A DNA stretch of 64,000 bases, taken from assembly GCA_002104905.1 (NCBI GenBank), contig MCFE01000156.1, positions 62,001 to 126,000 on the forward strand, written 5' to 3'. Source of the stretch: Basidiobolus meristosporus CBS 931.73 (lineage: Eukaryota; Basidiobolomycota; Basidiobolomycetes; Basidiobolales; Basidiobolaceae). Below the pieces are notes generated by a model. That model did not search any database and was not told the DNA's origin. It saw nothing but the letters and a program-made list of their open reading frames with translations. Positions 1-11,200 of the stretch are shown here, piece by piece; position 1 is the stretch's first letter, and each line of letters opens with the position of its first letter. Both the position numbers and the translations under genes were made by a program.

Positions 1-313
1 TAGTATATGTTTAGGTTATCAGTATATCAGTATTATCTATGAAATCAGTAGCATTAGTCAGCAAATGAATCAGCAGATCCTTATCAGACAGAAATAGATA
101 TATTAAGTAGGATCTTATTGGGTGATGATGATGCAATCAAATGAGTCATCAGCCACAACCTACATTAGGAAATACAATTAGTCAGCAATTGAACTGGCAA
201 AATGTATATAAGGAGCTGCTGGAACCTCAATAAAAATCAGTTCAAGTTTTAGTGAATACAATACTAGCTAAACTCCCTATTCCTCTACAACTCTTATACC
301 AAGACTTGTAACA
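1..313 (+). repeat. Gypsy-1 family LTR, cut by the window edge
   Basis: This stretch aligns base for base, with few differences, to positions 56-368 of the 368-bp LTRs at 19,171-19,538 and 23,740-24,107, and ends in the same TTGTAACA. The first 55 bases lie outside the window. It is either a solo LTR or the 3' LTR of an element that lies upstream. Directly after it begins CACTA copy A, so it is inserted in, or abuts, that older transposon. Confidence 0.93.
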
Positions 314-638
314 GATGACCCACCAGAGTAAGCATCATGAATAAAGTTGTGGTGTCACATACACATGTATATGTAACACTATTTCCCCTTTGGTATGACT
401 TACTTCCATGTATATACTGCCACAAAATAAAGCAAGTTGTCAGGTTCCCAGCTAAGCTCCACCACCAACAGCAGCAAAAGAATGGTTAGAAACATCTTGC
501 TGTGACAATTGGTGTAATAAACAAAGCTACATCCAAAAAAGGCCATGCTGACAGTGTGCCCACTGAAGGCAATAATGCAGACTCCTCAGGCTTTCAGTCA
601 AGCAGGTAATTGAGAACCTCTAAAGAGCCACAATTGGG
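314..638 (+). mobile_element. CACTA transposon copy A, fragment
   Basis: The fragment matches the central region of the CACTA copies: the non-coding stretch between the two divergent genes and the N-terminal part of the accessory gene. It is the inverted counterpart of roughly 5,340-5,700 in copy B and parallels 26,520-26,840 in copy D. It is bounded on the left by a gypsy-1 LTR and on the right by a gypsy-3 solo LTR, so only about 325 bp are left. The accessory reading frame is broken (for example by a TAG shortly after its start). Confidence 0.75.
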
Positions 639-1702
639 TGCTGTGGTAGTGTATAAGTACAAGGGAGGGATATGTCCAACACTTCTCAAGTGTTATGTGT
701 TAGGTGTTCACTGAATGCAATAATCTCTGGCAAAAGCTTGCTAGGAATACTTGGGTTCTGTCTCTAATCTAATGTGATGGAGAACAAAGCCATAAGCTTT
801 TCAAGGGAAAATTATTGAGCTACAATCCCTAACTTAATTGGCATCTTAACAAAAGTATGTTCTGGGTTCAGCGTCCTTTGAGATGGTAATATCCTTGGGC
901 TTCCATAGTTGAATAACTGTAAACTCCACAAGCACGGACTTGATATGAATACAGCTATGGTCAATAGTTACAATGACAGAAAGTATCTTTGCCTGTACAA
1001 AAACAAACTTGGGAAAGAATCAAATATTATAAAAGATACCTACACTGAGTATTCCTCACAAGTAGTGCCTCCAAGGTCAGTTGGCTGTCAACATGGTTCC
1101 CTGGAAGTATCCTGTTGTGTGGATTGGAAGCTCAGGTAGCAGCAAGTAGCAGTGATCACACTGACAAACAAGTTGGCTTATTGAAAAAAGGGATGATGAT
1201 TTATTGTTCAGGGATTGCCTCCCTTACTTACTTTTCTCATTGGCAAAGTGATTACTAATCATGGAGTTCCAGAAGGTTCCAGATATCCATTGAAGTTATA
1301 TTGACATTAGAATGACCTGAGAATGTTTTAAGTATGTGCCAGAAGGATCCAAGAGGAACAGCACATGCCACCAATCAGGAATCAATTTATGTAACCTGTG
1401 TAACATAGGGATACCACCTATTGTATGAAATGGTAGGGGTGGTGACACATTTGGTCATGTGTAATGGGTACTGGCACAGGCACTTGCCTGATATAGATGT
1501 ATTTGCTTCTAGCAATCTTAGATAAAGTGAGGGATAACTTATGCAATAAGGTAAGCAGGCAGGATAGTAAAGCGGCTTATGTATAGTATTGATCAAGTAA
1601 GATAAATGTGATAAATCTAACATCAGGGTAGTAGTAAAAAAGGGAGGTAGAGGTATAGGAATGAGTACATATGTCAGTGGGTGTCACTATAAACCCACTA
1701 CA
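639..1702 (-). repeat. Solo LTR of gypsy-3 family (about 1.06 kb)
   Basis: The segment is colinear with the LTR at 28,151-29,223 across its whole length. Both copies begin TGCTGTG and end in CCCACTACA on the plus strand, so the LTR reads TGTAGTGGG...CAGCA on the minus strand, with standard TG...CA ends. No internal gypsy sequence follows on either side, which makes this a solo LTR, presumably left by LTR-LTR recombination. I could not find a clean target-site duplication around it. Reading frames inside it are chance. Confidence 0.8.
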
Positions 1703-1974
1703 GCATGGCATTGCAGCTACCAGTAGGCAGGATTACTCTGGGGCAATCTTGCACTATGTGGGCTGATCTTGCACACTATTAAACAATCTTACATAATGAG
1801 GTTGTCACAGACAATTGAGACAACTTATAATATTTATATTACATGTACAATTGGATGCCATTATTGTGGTAGGTAAAATCCAGCACTTAGATATGTATTT
1901 TTAATGTAAATTGAAATAAATGTGTATCAAACTATAAATTACACTGATACTTACAATTTTGGTAACTACCACTC
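1703..1974. other. Unassigned AT-rich spacer
   Basis: About 270 bp between the solo LTR and repeat R3. I see no coding frame, no terminal repeat and no match to other parts of the window. Confidence 0.5.
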
Positions 1975-2698
1975 CAATTGAGCTTCATGTCAATGGCTGA
2001 TTGGTCCAAGAATATCCTGAAGCTCTTAGCCCCCAATAGGCTCATTGAGCAGTACACAAGCTACCTGATTTGCCATTCAATATCCCATTTTGCCCATTGA
2101 GCAAGTAAATCCCTGATCTTTGTGATTGGACAATGTGTCATAGCAAGCATGCAACCAAAAGTGAAGGTGCATATTGGATCAATTAGCTGCACTGGTGTTG
2201 TATATGATGTATAAATGCGCAGAGTATTTATTATAGGGGCTCTCTCTCAAAGGTGAGGCAACTTTGATATCACCTACAACAAGAATTTAGTGCTCACTGA
2301 TTTGCAATGGCTTGATTTGAATTGCAAAAAAACTACATTATTTGGATCCTGAAAATGGTAACAATCTAATGCAATTGCAGCATCTTTGAGTTTTTTTCTG
2401 ACAGGGATTGTTAATGAAGCATTTGGTAGTGATCTACTTTGCACATATGTAATACTTCCTTGTTGACTACCAGCTTGGATACTTGCGTAATTGTAGTAAG
2501 TATTTTACCTCCTTGTTAATGAGCACAATGCTGAAGTTTGGCCCCACTGAATTGCCCTGGACAATAAAATGAAACCAGCCTGAAGTGCCACATGGTGCTG
2601 CATTCTTTCACTTGCCAAAGGCTCCAGTGGTGAAGGTACTTGATCTGTATTGTTGTTAGTCAGTTCACAAGAAGTAACTTGCTGATGTTCAGGTGATG
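1975..2698 (-). repeat. Repeat R3, copy 1 (degenerate)
   Basis: On the minus strand this matches about 17,980-18,700 over some 700 bp, including the end of the 286-codon frame there and the non-coding sequence after it. Here the frame is broken by several stops. The block sits directly against the 3' end of the accessory gene of CACTA copy B: at 2,699 the CACTA homology stops and R3 begins. Whether R3 is an independent element that truncated B or a variant end of the CACTA family cannot be decided here. Confidence 0.7.
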
Positions 2699-2821
2699 CT
2701 TCAGTTGTACCTCAATTGCCAATCATATTGACCTATTCAAGGCCCAATACCTTACACTAACATTAAGTCCAACCCCACACTCAACAAGTAACTCCATTAA
2801 GATCCACCACTCAGTAAGTAT

Positions 2822-5590
2822 TTATGCTGTAATGCTCTGGTTCCATAATTTTGGTTGGAACCCAGCAGTTTTATGCCATTGCTCATTCACCGGTTCCCAC
2901 ATATCCTTGTCTTCAGCCAGCACTGCAAGGTCTAGCACCTCATCTGCCAGTCTTTGCAATAAATCTTTGTAATATTCCAGTGTGTTTTGTTGAGCATTGC
3001 ATTTGAAGAAGCGCTGCAACCTCTTAATTTGCCTGCCTATTAACATTAAAAAATTTCACTGAAGGCATTGTAATAATCTGTTGAGCTCTTGATGTTGTAG
3101 CCTTGTCTGTCAGTGTGATCACCACTCTGTCAACAATGGAGGAAATGGAGTCTATGGTAGACAAATTGCCTTCTTCTGCAAACGCATGTACCTTGCTGGA
3201 GTGTAGTGCAACTGGCTGTGCTTCCAACTCTTGTGAAAATTGCTCTTTTATTGTTGGTAGTTCTTCTTGGCTATGATGGGATTCAGTCTGTTCTAGGCTT
3301 GCTGCATTAATTGGCAAGAACTGCAGTTTTTTTGCATACCACCCTGTCTCAGGCTTGTGTAGATACATTTCACTTTACCTTTTCCTTTATCACTGCCAGG
3401 TGTTTTACTGCTGCTATGTCAGAGTGCTTCTTGTAATGAACTACAATTTCTCCTTGATAAATTCTGTTCTGATTCATCTGTTTTGGCCAGCTTGTCTTAT
3501 GCTGGCACACTTTGGGTAACTTGACGTTTGTTTTCTGCTTGTATTGAGCTCTCAACTGTAGTTGTGACAAGCTCCTGTAAAAGCTCCTGGCTTTTACCAC
3601 TTCCAGGTCCTTCACTCCCACTTTGACTGGGTGCTTCTTGAGTGATACTGCGTTTTTCCTTCATATATGTTGTGCTGGTGCATCTGTGGCTGCTGGTTCT
3701 TATCACTGCCAGGTTCTTCACCACCACTTTGACTGGGTGTTTTTTCAGTGGTGCTACACTTTTTTCTTGATAAATGTTGTGCTGGTACATGCTGTGTCTG
3801 CCTGCTTGTCCCTACTTGGCACTCTTCCAGCTACCGGACGTCTCTTTGACACTTGTCAGGAGCTTTTGGCTCTGCTTGTAACAGACTCTTCAGGAAGCTG
3901 CTGGTTTTTAGCCATGGCACCCTTGTTCTTCTTCCTTAAATAGCTTATGCCATTCTGAAGATACCCTCTTGGCATACCAATGATGGCCCAAAATCTGTTT
4001 GCACAATTTAATCCAGGATAATGCTCATGGAACAAGTCAAGTGTGTTCTGCTTGGCCTTAAGTTCCTAATGGTCCCAAATTATGCTGGCCTTAAGGTGAT
4101 GACATGCTAGACTTCTGATGGCCTCTAGGATGTCAGCCAACTCTTCATTGTTGCACTCAATGGCTTCACAGATTTTCAATGTCATTTGATTTTTAGGCTT
4201 AGGTATAAACACCATATTAGACTTGTTCCATTGGTTATTGCCACATTGAGTCATGAGTGCCAAAAGATGCCATAGTGTCCCAGGGAGGCCAAGTGAGCCT
4301 ATACTTGGCCACAAAGTGTGAAACATAGCTCTGCATCTTCATGCAAAGCAGCCCATGTGTTTCACCCATTGTACTAGAGAAAATCCTTTTTTTGACTTTT
4401 TTTTTTGGATCAACATTGTTCAGGATGTGTGAGAGCACAGAATGACAGAAGACATGCCTCTGATACTCAACACCCGTGGCACTTTGAATCTAGCTCTTGT
4501 GGCTTGTACCATGTCACAAAAATGCTTGCACTATCTTGGTCCCCTGGTCCTATTGGGCACTCTGAGTGCTTTATATAGGTCTTACTTTAGGGCTAATCTT
4601 TAAATATAGTGCCTGATAGTACCAGTGGACCAGGATAGTGCCATGCATTTTTGTGACATGATACAAGCTACAGGAGCTAGACTCAGAGTGCCATGGGTGT
4701 AGAGTACCAGATGCATGTCTTCAATTATTTTGTGCTCTCACACTTCCTGAGCAATGTTGATTCAAAAAAAAGGGCAAAAAATGGACTTTCTCTAGTACAA
4801 TGGGTGAAACACAGGGGCTGCTTTGCATGAACATGCAGAGCTATGTTTCACACTCTGTGGCTAAATACAGGGTCACTTGGCCTCCTTGGCACACTATGGT
4901 ATCATTTGGCACTCATGGCGCAATGTGGCACCATCCAATGGAACAAGTTGATTGTCTCCCTCTCATCCTGCAATAGGTTTGTCTCTGGGCTTTATCTTTG
5001 GACAATGTTGTTGTGCTGCAAGGACTCCACAGTATCCCTCTGCTGTTACATTGGGAAATGGCTCAATAGTTAGCTTTGACATTAAGCCACTAGTGTTCCT
5101 TCTTTACAGCAAAGACACTGCTTTCTCTACTTGTGATATTGATAGCTCTGCACATATTATCTGCTCATCCTGTTTCTAGACTATTTCCTGATTTTTATGG
5201 GCCATTGCATCTATCCTCTCAGCCACTGCACCTAATTGCGGTATTTATGCTGTGGTATGAGCTGACAACATACTTGATAGTTTGGGTAGTGGTGATGTTA
5301 TGAGGCCACTTGCTGGTCTTGAACCAAGGGTACTGCGGTTGCTTCATTCTCATCTGCCTGAGCCTGATGGTCAACTTGTGGCTCTTTAGAGGTTCTCAAT
5401 CACCTACTTGACTGAAAGCCTGAGGAGTCTGCATTATTGCCTTCAGTGGGCGCACTGTCAGCATGGCCTTTTTTGGATGTAGCCCTGTTTGTTACACCAA
5501 TTGTCACAGCAAGATGTTTTCTAACCATTCTTTTGCTGCTGTTGGTGGTGGAGCTTGGCTGGGAACCTAACAACTTGTTTTATTTGGTGG
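2822..5590 (-). pseudogene. CACTA accessory gene, copy B (broken)
   Basis: This is the unrecognised second gene of the CACTA family. Open pieces include 3,024-3,368 and the overlapping 2,822-3,046 on the minus strand. Together they preserve the C-terminal region, with a segment rich in E, Q and L and a last stretch ending near WNQSITA. The upstream part is split by stops and by the foldback insertion at 4,220-4,949. A glutamine, lysine and serine-rich repetitive region lies in the middle (3,370-3,790). No known domain is visible. By analogy with plant CACTA elements it may be a DNA-binding partner of the transposase, but that is inference from position only. Confidence 0.55.
4220..4949. mobile_element. 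Foldback (long-TIR) element, Harbinger-like ends
   Basis: The left end begins GACTTGTTCCATTGG and the right end is its near-perfect complement. The two arms stay complementary for roughly 250 bp: both hold the same TTTCACCCATTGTACTAGAGAAA block and a T-rich (or A-rich) tract. The middle is non-coding. Comparison with copy D shows it splits an otherwise continuous stretch of the accessory gene, so it is a real insertion. A 3-bp TTA/TTG flank fits the duplication PIF/Harbinger elements make, but the right flank has changed. The same end motif occurs on the MITE at 13,857 and beside the Harbinger transposase at 15,616. Confidence 0.8.
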
Positions 5591-5719
5591 CAGTATATAC
5601 ATGGAAGTAAGTCATACCAAAGGGGAAATAGTGTTACATATACATGTGTATGTGACACCACAACTTTACTCATGATGCTTACTCTGGTGGGTCATCATTG
5701 AGTCTTACATTCAAGTAGG

Positions 5720-6440
5720 TGCAATGTCTCAAATACAAGACTTTCTTAAATTCACATCAGTATTGACCAAAAAGTGATATAACAGCGTTACGTTGTTGAA
5801 GGTCAAACTGTTTGACCCATGCACAAGACTACTTGGATTTAACACTGTAAGAGAAGAGAAAAAAGACCATGTGGCTATTGTAGCAAGCCTCTCAGCCATG
5901 AAACATGCCAACATCATAGGAAGTATTACAAGGATCACAGCCAGTGTTTTGCCACACAAGTCATATTTGACCATTCATTGGTCACTACTGTAGCAATATT
6001 ATCTTGCTGGTCAGTTGATTCTTCTGTATTGGGACCTGGCCATCTTTGTCATCTTGTGCAAATTGAGTCAGGTGAACTTGTGACACCTTTAGACTCCCCT
6101 CAGCCTTTCGAATAGGGCACGCAAAGTGAGAGCTCAGAAGCAGAAGGTTCACTGATGGACTGCAAGCCTATCATTCCTAACAACAGTACCATGTATGAGC
6201 CTGGTCATATCTCTATATGCAATGAGATAACACCTGTTGAAACAAAGGCCAAAGATACTTAATAGAGCCAAGTGAGCCCAGTAATCCATCTACTGGTAAA
6301 TGATGCAATGTTGTGGCTAGTGAAGTGGCGCATTTCCACTGATATCAGTAATGGGGGCTTTGAAGATTTATTACTACTTCTTGCCAATATTTTTCTGGGA
6401 TTCAACTTACCATACACATGGTACAAGTGGACAACTATCA
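5720..6440 (+). pseudogene. tnp2 transposase, N-terminal part, copy B
   Basis: The translation parallels the N-terminal third of the copy D transposase: a basic KRREKRP stretch, then a Cys/His-containing segment (YCSKPLSHE...HHRKYYKDHS), an acidic region, and the helical NGGFEDLLLLLA segment at about 6,350. Several stops and frame changes interrupt it. It ends where homology to copy D is lost near 6,440, before the part that would hold the catalytic acidic residues. It is a dead fragment. Confidence 0.65.
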
Positions 6441-6977
6441 TGAGGTACATTCAAAAGTCTGAGTCAAAAGCAAGGCATGTTGAAGCAGCGATTGGAATTC
6501 CAATATTTTATCAAAGAAACTATTGTCTGATGAATATGCCCCCTGAGATATGTAATGCAATTGGCCACCAAGTTCAGGCTACAAGTTCCTAAAACAATGT
6601 TAAACAAATGGTGTTAAGCTATCAATCAGGGAGACAAGTCATGGATTCCATTAATACTCAAATGAGGATCTCCACTTCAGTTAAACAAGTACTTCATTGT
6701 ACAAATAACCCACTAAGTGAGTAGGTTAATGATTTAATTGATCAATTGGAGAACTGACGCTTAAGTTGGACTCTCAAAGTGTACCATCATCAAGCATCAA
6801 CAAGGCAAGACCAGAAAACCCCACAACAACCAGTATTTATCCACAGCACACCAAATATTGTGTGTATTGTGAATCTGCTGAACATAGCCATTATGGTTGT
6901 CAAATATTGCATATTGATATTGACAGTCGTAAAGTTATAATTGATTGCTATCAGAAGATCTGTGATAAACATTAGGC
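6441..6977 (+). pseudogene. Orphan fragment with a CCHC zinc-knuckle motif
   Basis: This stretch matches neither the CACTA copies nor the other retroelements in the window. An open frame at 6,766-6,975 encodes a serine/threonine/proline-rich run followed by CVYCESAEHSHYGC, which fits the spacing C-x2-C-x4-H-x4-C of retroviral-type zinc knuckles, and then a basic segment ending in CYQKICDKH. Upstream frames (IGIPIFYQRNYCLMNMPPE) may belong to the same protein but are broken. The most likely reading is a piece of a Gag protein from a retroelement family not otherwise present here. A chance match is possible. Confidence 0.35.
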
Positions 6978-7342
6978 ATGATCCTTGCAGTAATTCTTAG
7001 CCTCTCTGAGTGCTTAATGGCTGAGAGGCTTGCTACAATAGCAGCACTGTCTTTCTTCTCTTCTCTTATGGCATTGAATCAAAGTAGCCTTGTCCATGGG
7101 GCAAACAGTTTGGCACTCAACAACATAACTCTATTATACCACTTTTTAGTCAATACTCATGTGGATTATATACAGTCTGGTATTTGTAACATTGCACTTA
7201 AATGAATTTAATTTCAATATTGACCCACCATAGTAAGCATTGTAGATAAAATTGTGGCACCACATAAACATGTATATGTAACACTATTTCCCCTTTGATT
7301 TGACTCACTTCCATATATAAGCTGCCACAAAATAAAGCAAAG

Positions 7343-7603
7343 ATGTCTGGTTTCCAACCAAACCCCACCGCTGACAGTAGCAGAGGAATGGATAGACAAC
7401 AGCTTGCTTTGACATTCAGTGCAATAATTTGGACTTCATCCACAAAAGGCCATTTTGACAGTGTGCCCACTGAAGGGATTAATGCAGACTCCTCAGGCTC
7501 TCAGTCAAGTAAGCAATTGAGAACCTCTGTGGAGATGCAAGCTGACTATTATGCTCAGGTAGACAAGAATGTAGCAAAAACAGTGCCCTCTGTTGAAGAC
7601 TAG
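7343..7603 (+). pseudogene. CACTA accessory gene N-terminus, copy C
   Basis: The 86-codon frame begins with an ATG at the position where copy D has CTG, and reads MSGFQPNPTADSSRG. This copy therefore shows the probable original start of the accessory protein. The N-terminal 86 residues are polar and disordered-looking (rich in S, Q, T) with no recognised domain. A stop follows (PSVED then TAG). The rest of the gene resumes after gypsy-1 at 12,819 with further stops and an internal deletion. Confidence 0.55.
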
Positions 7604-7880
7604 CAAGTGGTTATCATAACATCACCACCACCTGCATAAGCAAGTATATTTTCAGCTCACACCAAAGCATTAATGAAGCAATCAGGTGCAGTGGCTAATA
7701 GCATACATGCAATGGCTAGGAGAAATCAGTAAAAAGTCCAGAAACAGAATAAGTAGATAACACATCTAGAGCAATCAATATCCCAGGTAGAGATAGCTGT
7801 ATCTCTGCTGCAAAGAAGGAACTCAAGTAGCTCATTGTCACAGCCAAGGATTGCACCATTTCCCAATGTAGCAGCAGAGG

Positions 7881-8248
7881 TGTTACAAGTCTTGGTATAA
7901 GAGTTGTAGAGGAATAGGGAGTTTAGCTAGTATTGTATTCACTAAAACTTGAACTGATTTTTATTGAGGTTCCAGCAGCTCCTTATATACATTTTGCCAG
8001 ATCAATTGCTGACTAATTGTATTTCCTAATGTAGGTTGTGGCTGATGACTCATTTGATTGCATCATCATCACCCAATAAGATCCTACTTAATATATCTTT
8101 TTCTGTCTGATAAGGATCTGCTGATTCATTTGCTGACTAATGCTACTGATTTCATAGATAATACTGATATACTGATAACCTAAACATATACTAATTGATT
8201 TGACTAAAAACTGATCTAACTTAAACATTCAAGCGGCAGATCATAACA
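7881..8248 (-). repeat. Gypsy-1 3' LTR
   Basis: This is the downstream LTR in the element's own orientation, with TGTTATGATC...TTGTAACA ends on the minus strand. It is identical to the LTR at 12,451-12,818. A purine-rich tract (GTAGGGGAGAA on the minus strand, 8,249-8,259) abuts it and overlaps the end of the gag-pol frame. Confidence 0.95.
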
Positions 8249-8259
8249 TTCTCCCCTAC
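8249..8259 (-). promoter_or_regulatory. Gypsy-1 polypurine tract
   Basis: On the minus strand GTAGGGGAGAA lies immediately before the 3' LTR, where the plus-strand DNA primer of LTR retrotransposons is made. The same tract precedes the 3' LTR of the decayed sister copy at 23,729-23,739. Confidence 0.8.
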
Positions 8260-11200
8260 TAAAGTTGAGAGAGTTCTCCTGAATCTCTTTTCTTGTGATA
8301 CCAATATCTTGATGGTTCAGTATTATCAGCAAGTCTTGCAAGCTTGAGTCTGTCCCTATGCACTAAGTCTTCCCGGATATTACCTTGCTTGTCCACCAGT
8401 TGGTAAGTTGCAAATGGACATTCTCTGATGATCTTGAATGGTCCTGTCCATTGTGGCTCAAACTTCTTCCGAGTGTTGTTTCTTAGCAATACAAAGTTCC
8501 CAACTGTCAATGCTTCTGGTGCTATAGTCTTATCAAATCTCTGCTTCATCTTTTCTGCACTTTGAGATACTTTGGTCTGTGCCTCTTGACGTCTTTGTTC
8601 CAGTTGCTGGTGTCTACTTGGCTGACTAAGTTCATCTTCTAAGGCATCTGTAAGCTTGGGTTGTGTGAGATCTCCTGGAATCCTAGGTTCACATCCATAA
8701 ACTAAGTAAAATGGTGATTGCTGGGTGGTGTTGTGTACTCTGACTCTGCATGCAAAGAGTGCTTGGTCTATATACTCATCCCATCTACTGACAACTCCAT
8801 TTGCATACTTAGTCAGCATTTTTCCAAATAATCCATTAAACCGCTCAGTGACTCCATTAGTTCTGGGGTGATATGCCGAGGTTTTCAAGTGTCTGATCTG
8901 CTGCATTTCCAGGTAAGCCTCTAATGTCTTTGCCATAAAGTTTGCACCTCTATCGGATAAGATCTCCACAGGGCATCCAAACTTCATCAGGATCTCATGG
9001 TAAATGAAACTTGCAACTTCTTGTTCACTGGCTATTGGTACGGCTTTAGCAACTGGCCATTTAGTGGCATGGTCAATAGCTACTAGGATCCAACGGTTAC
9101 ATTTCCTGGTAGTTGGCAGTCTTCCAATAAAGTCAATTCCCCATCTCTCAAATGGTCTTACAGGCTCCAAAGGGAAGAGTTCGGCAATTCTTTGTGGCTG
9201 GCCTTGATTGATTTGGCAGTTTGGGCATGTTTTTACTAGCTTCTCAATGTCTTGTTTCATTCTGGGCCACCATGCTCTGGCTTTTACAAGGCTATAGGTT
9301 CCTTCAATCCCAAGATGTCCATATCCATTGTGTAGCTTATGTATTAAATCCAGGCGAGCAACATAAGGACAATAGGCAATAGGGCTTCCATCAACAATTC
9401 GGTAGAGTGTTTCATCCTGTACAACAAATTTGCTGGCTTCATCCCGGATTATCTTCTTGATATCTTCATCCACCTCATTAGGAATGGCTTGGTCCTCCAA
9501 GTACTTTGGTAATAGGCTAGGCCAATCTGATTCATGCACCAAGTTGAGTTGTGCAACTTGATCTAATCTTGATAAGGCATCAGCAACCGTGTTGTTTTTT
9601 CCAGGGCAGTAGACAATCTCCAGGTCAAATTGCTGAATGTATTCACTCCATCTTGTCATTCTTCTAGAGAGTACCTTCTGAGTAAATATATACTTGAGGG
9701 AGGCATGATCAGTCTTCACAGTGCATTTGACTCCTTCAATATAGCATCTCCATGTCTTCAAACAGTGTATTATAGCAAGCATCTCCTTCTCATGGACTGG
9801 ATAGTTTTGTTCTGCTGAGTTCAGTTTCTTGGATTCAAAGGCAACAGGGTAGTCCTTTCCCTCGTGTTCTTGGCTCAGCACTCCACCAATTGCATAATCT
9901 GAAGCATCTGTGCATAGAGTGAACTCTTTTCTGAAGTCTGGTATTCTTAAGCTTGGTAACTTAGCAAGTTCATTCTTTAGCGTCTGGAAGGCAGTCTCAC
10001 AAGCTATGTCCCACTTGTAGGTATTCTCTTTCTTGAGGATATCAGTTAAAGGGGCTGCAATACTTGCAAATGACTTGACAAATCTCCGATAATAGGAAAC
10101 CATTCCAAGGAAGGATCTGAGTTCTGATATGCTATGGGGCTGCTTCAAATTCTTGATTACTTCCACCTTCTTGGGGTCTAAGGTTACTCCTGTGCTAGTC
10201 ACTATGTGTCCCAGATATTCTACGTGTTCCTTGAAGAATTCACACTTGGCTAGCTTGCCGTATAGCTTGTTCTCTCTTAGTTTCTTCAAGACCTTTTCAA
10301 TGTGCACCATGTGATCCTTTTCTGTCTTGCTGTATATCAATATGTCATCCAGGTAGATTATCACAAACTTGTCTAAGTACTCCTGAAAGACAGTCTGCAT
10401 CAGCGTCATGAATGTTGCAGGGGCATTAGTGAGGCCAAAACTCATGACTAAGTACTCGTAATGTCCATATCTGGTCCTGAATGCTGTCTTAGGGATATCT
10501 TCTGGTTTCACCCTAATCTGGTTGTATCCTGACATGAGGTCGATCTTGCTGAAAATAGTGGCTCCATTAAGTTGGTCCAAAAGCTCATCAATCCGAGGTA
10601 TGGGGTACTTATTCTTGACGGTAACTGAGTTCAGGGCTCTGTAGTCAATGCACATCCTAAGTGTTCCATCCTTCTTTTTCACAAAAAGCACTGGTGCTCC
10701 CCAAGGTGACTTGCTGGGCCTGATGTATCCTTGCTCCAATAGCTGATCAATTTGTTTCTTCATTTCCTCCAATTCCAATGGACTCATTCTGTAAGGTGTC
10801 TTGCTCACTGGAGGGCTATCTCCTGTGTCAATGGCATGATCCACGTCTCTGACTGGTGGTAGGCTTACAAGCTCATCTGGAAACACGTCTGAATATTTCT
10901 TCAAGAGAGTCTGGACCTGCTGGGGTGCTGGGATAGAGGAATCCTCCTGTAATACCGCCATGAGGAACATCTGGGTACCTTTTCTAAGTGCTCTACAGAA
11001 CTGGGTCTTGCTAAGTTCACTTGTCTCACACACACTGGAATTGACCAAGTTGAAATCCAGCCTGGCAGGTAATAGCTCATAGGTCTTGTTGTCTTTTTGG
11101 ATCTGAGTAGCATGGGTTCTCCAGTTGATTGATGGATTACGACAAAATAGCCAGGTTTTCCCAAGTACAAGGTCAAACTTGCAGTTCCCAAATATATAAG

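Larger units (their letters stand above)
2699..6440 (+). mobile_element. CACTA/EnSpm-type transposon copy B
   Basis: This is an inverted partial copy of the transposon seen as copy D. The tnp2 gene runs on the plus strand from about 5,720 and the accessory gene on the minus strand from about 5,590 down to 2,822. The two genes are divergent and share a short intergenic region. A 730-bp foldback element (4,220-4,949) interrupts the accessory gene. Homology to copy D on the tnp2 side stops near 6,440, after the KWTTIM segment, so the catalytic part of the transposase is missing. No terminal inverted repeat is preserved. Confidence 0.75.

Noticed and set aside
4843-5073. Pair of mirrored frames starting MFHTLW at 4,326 (minus) and 4,843 (plus)
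   Set aside because: They look like a protein repeat but only reflect the inverted arms of the foldback element read on opposite strands.
5793-6140. Plus and minus strand frames here both looked like genes
   Set aside because: Only the plus-strand reading matches the Tnp2 N-terminus of copy D; minus-strand frames such as 5,729-5,974 are shadows.
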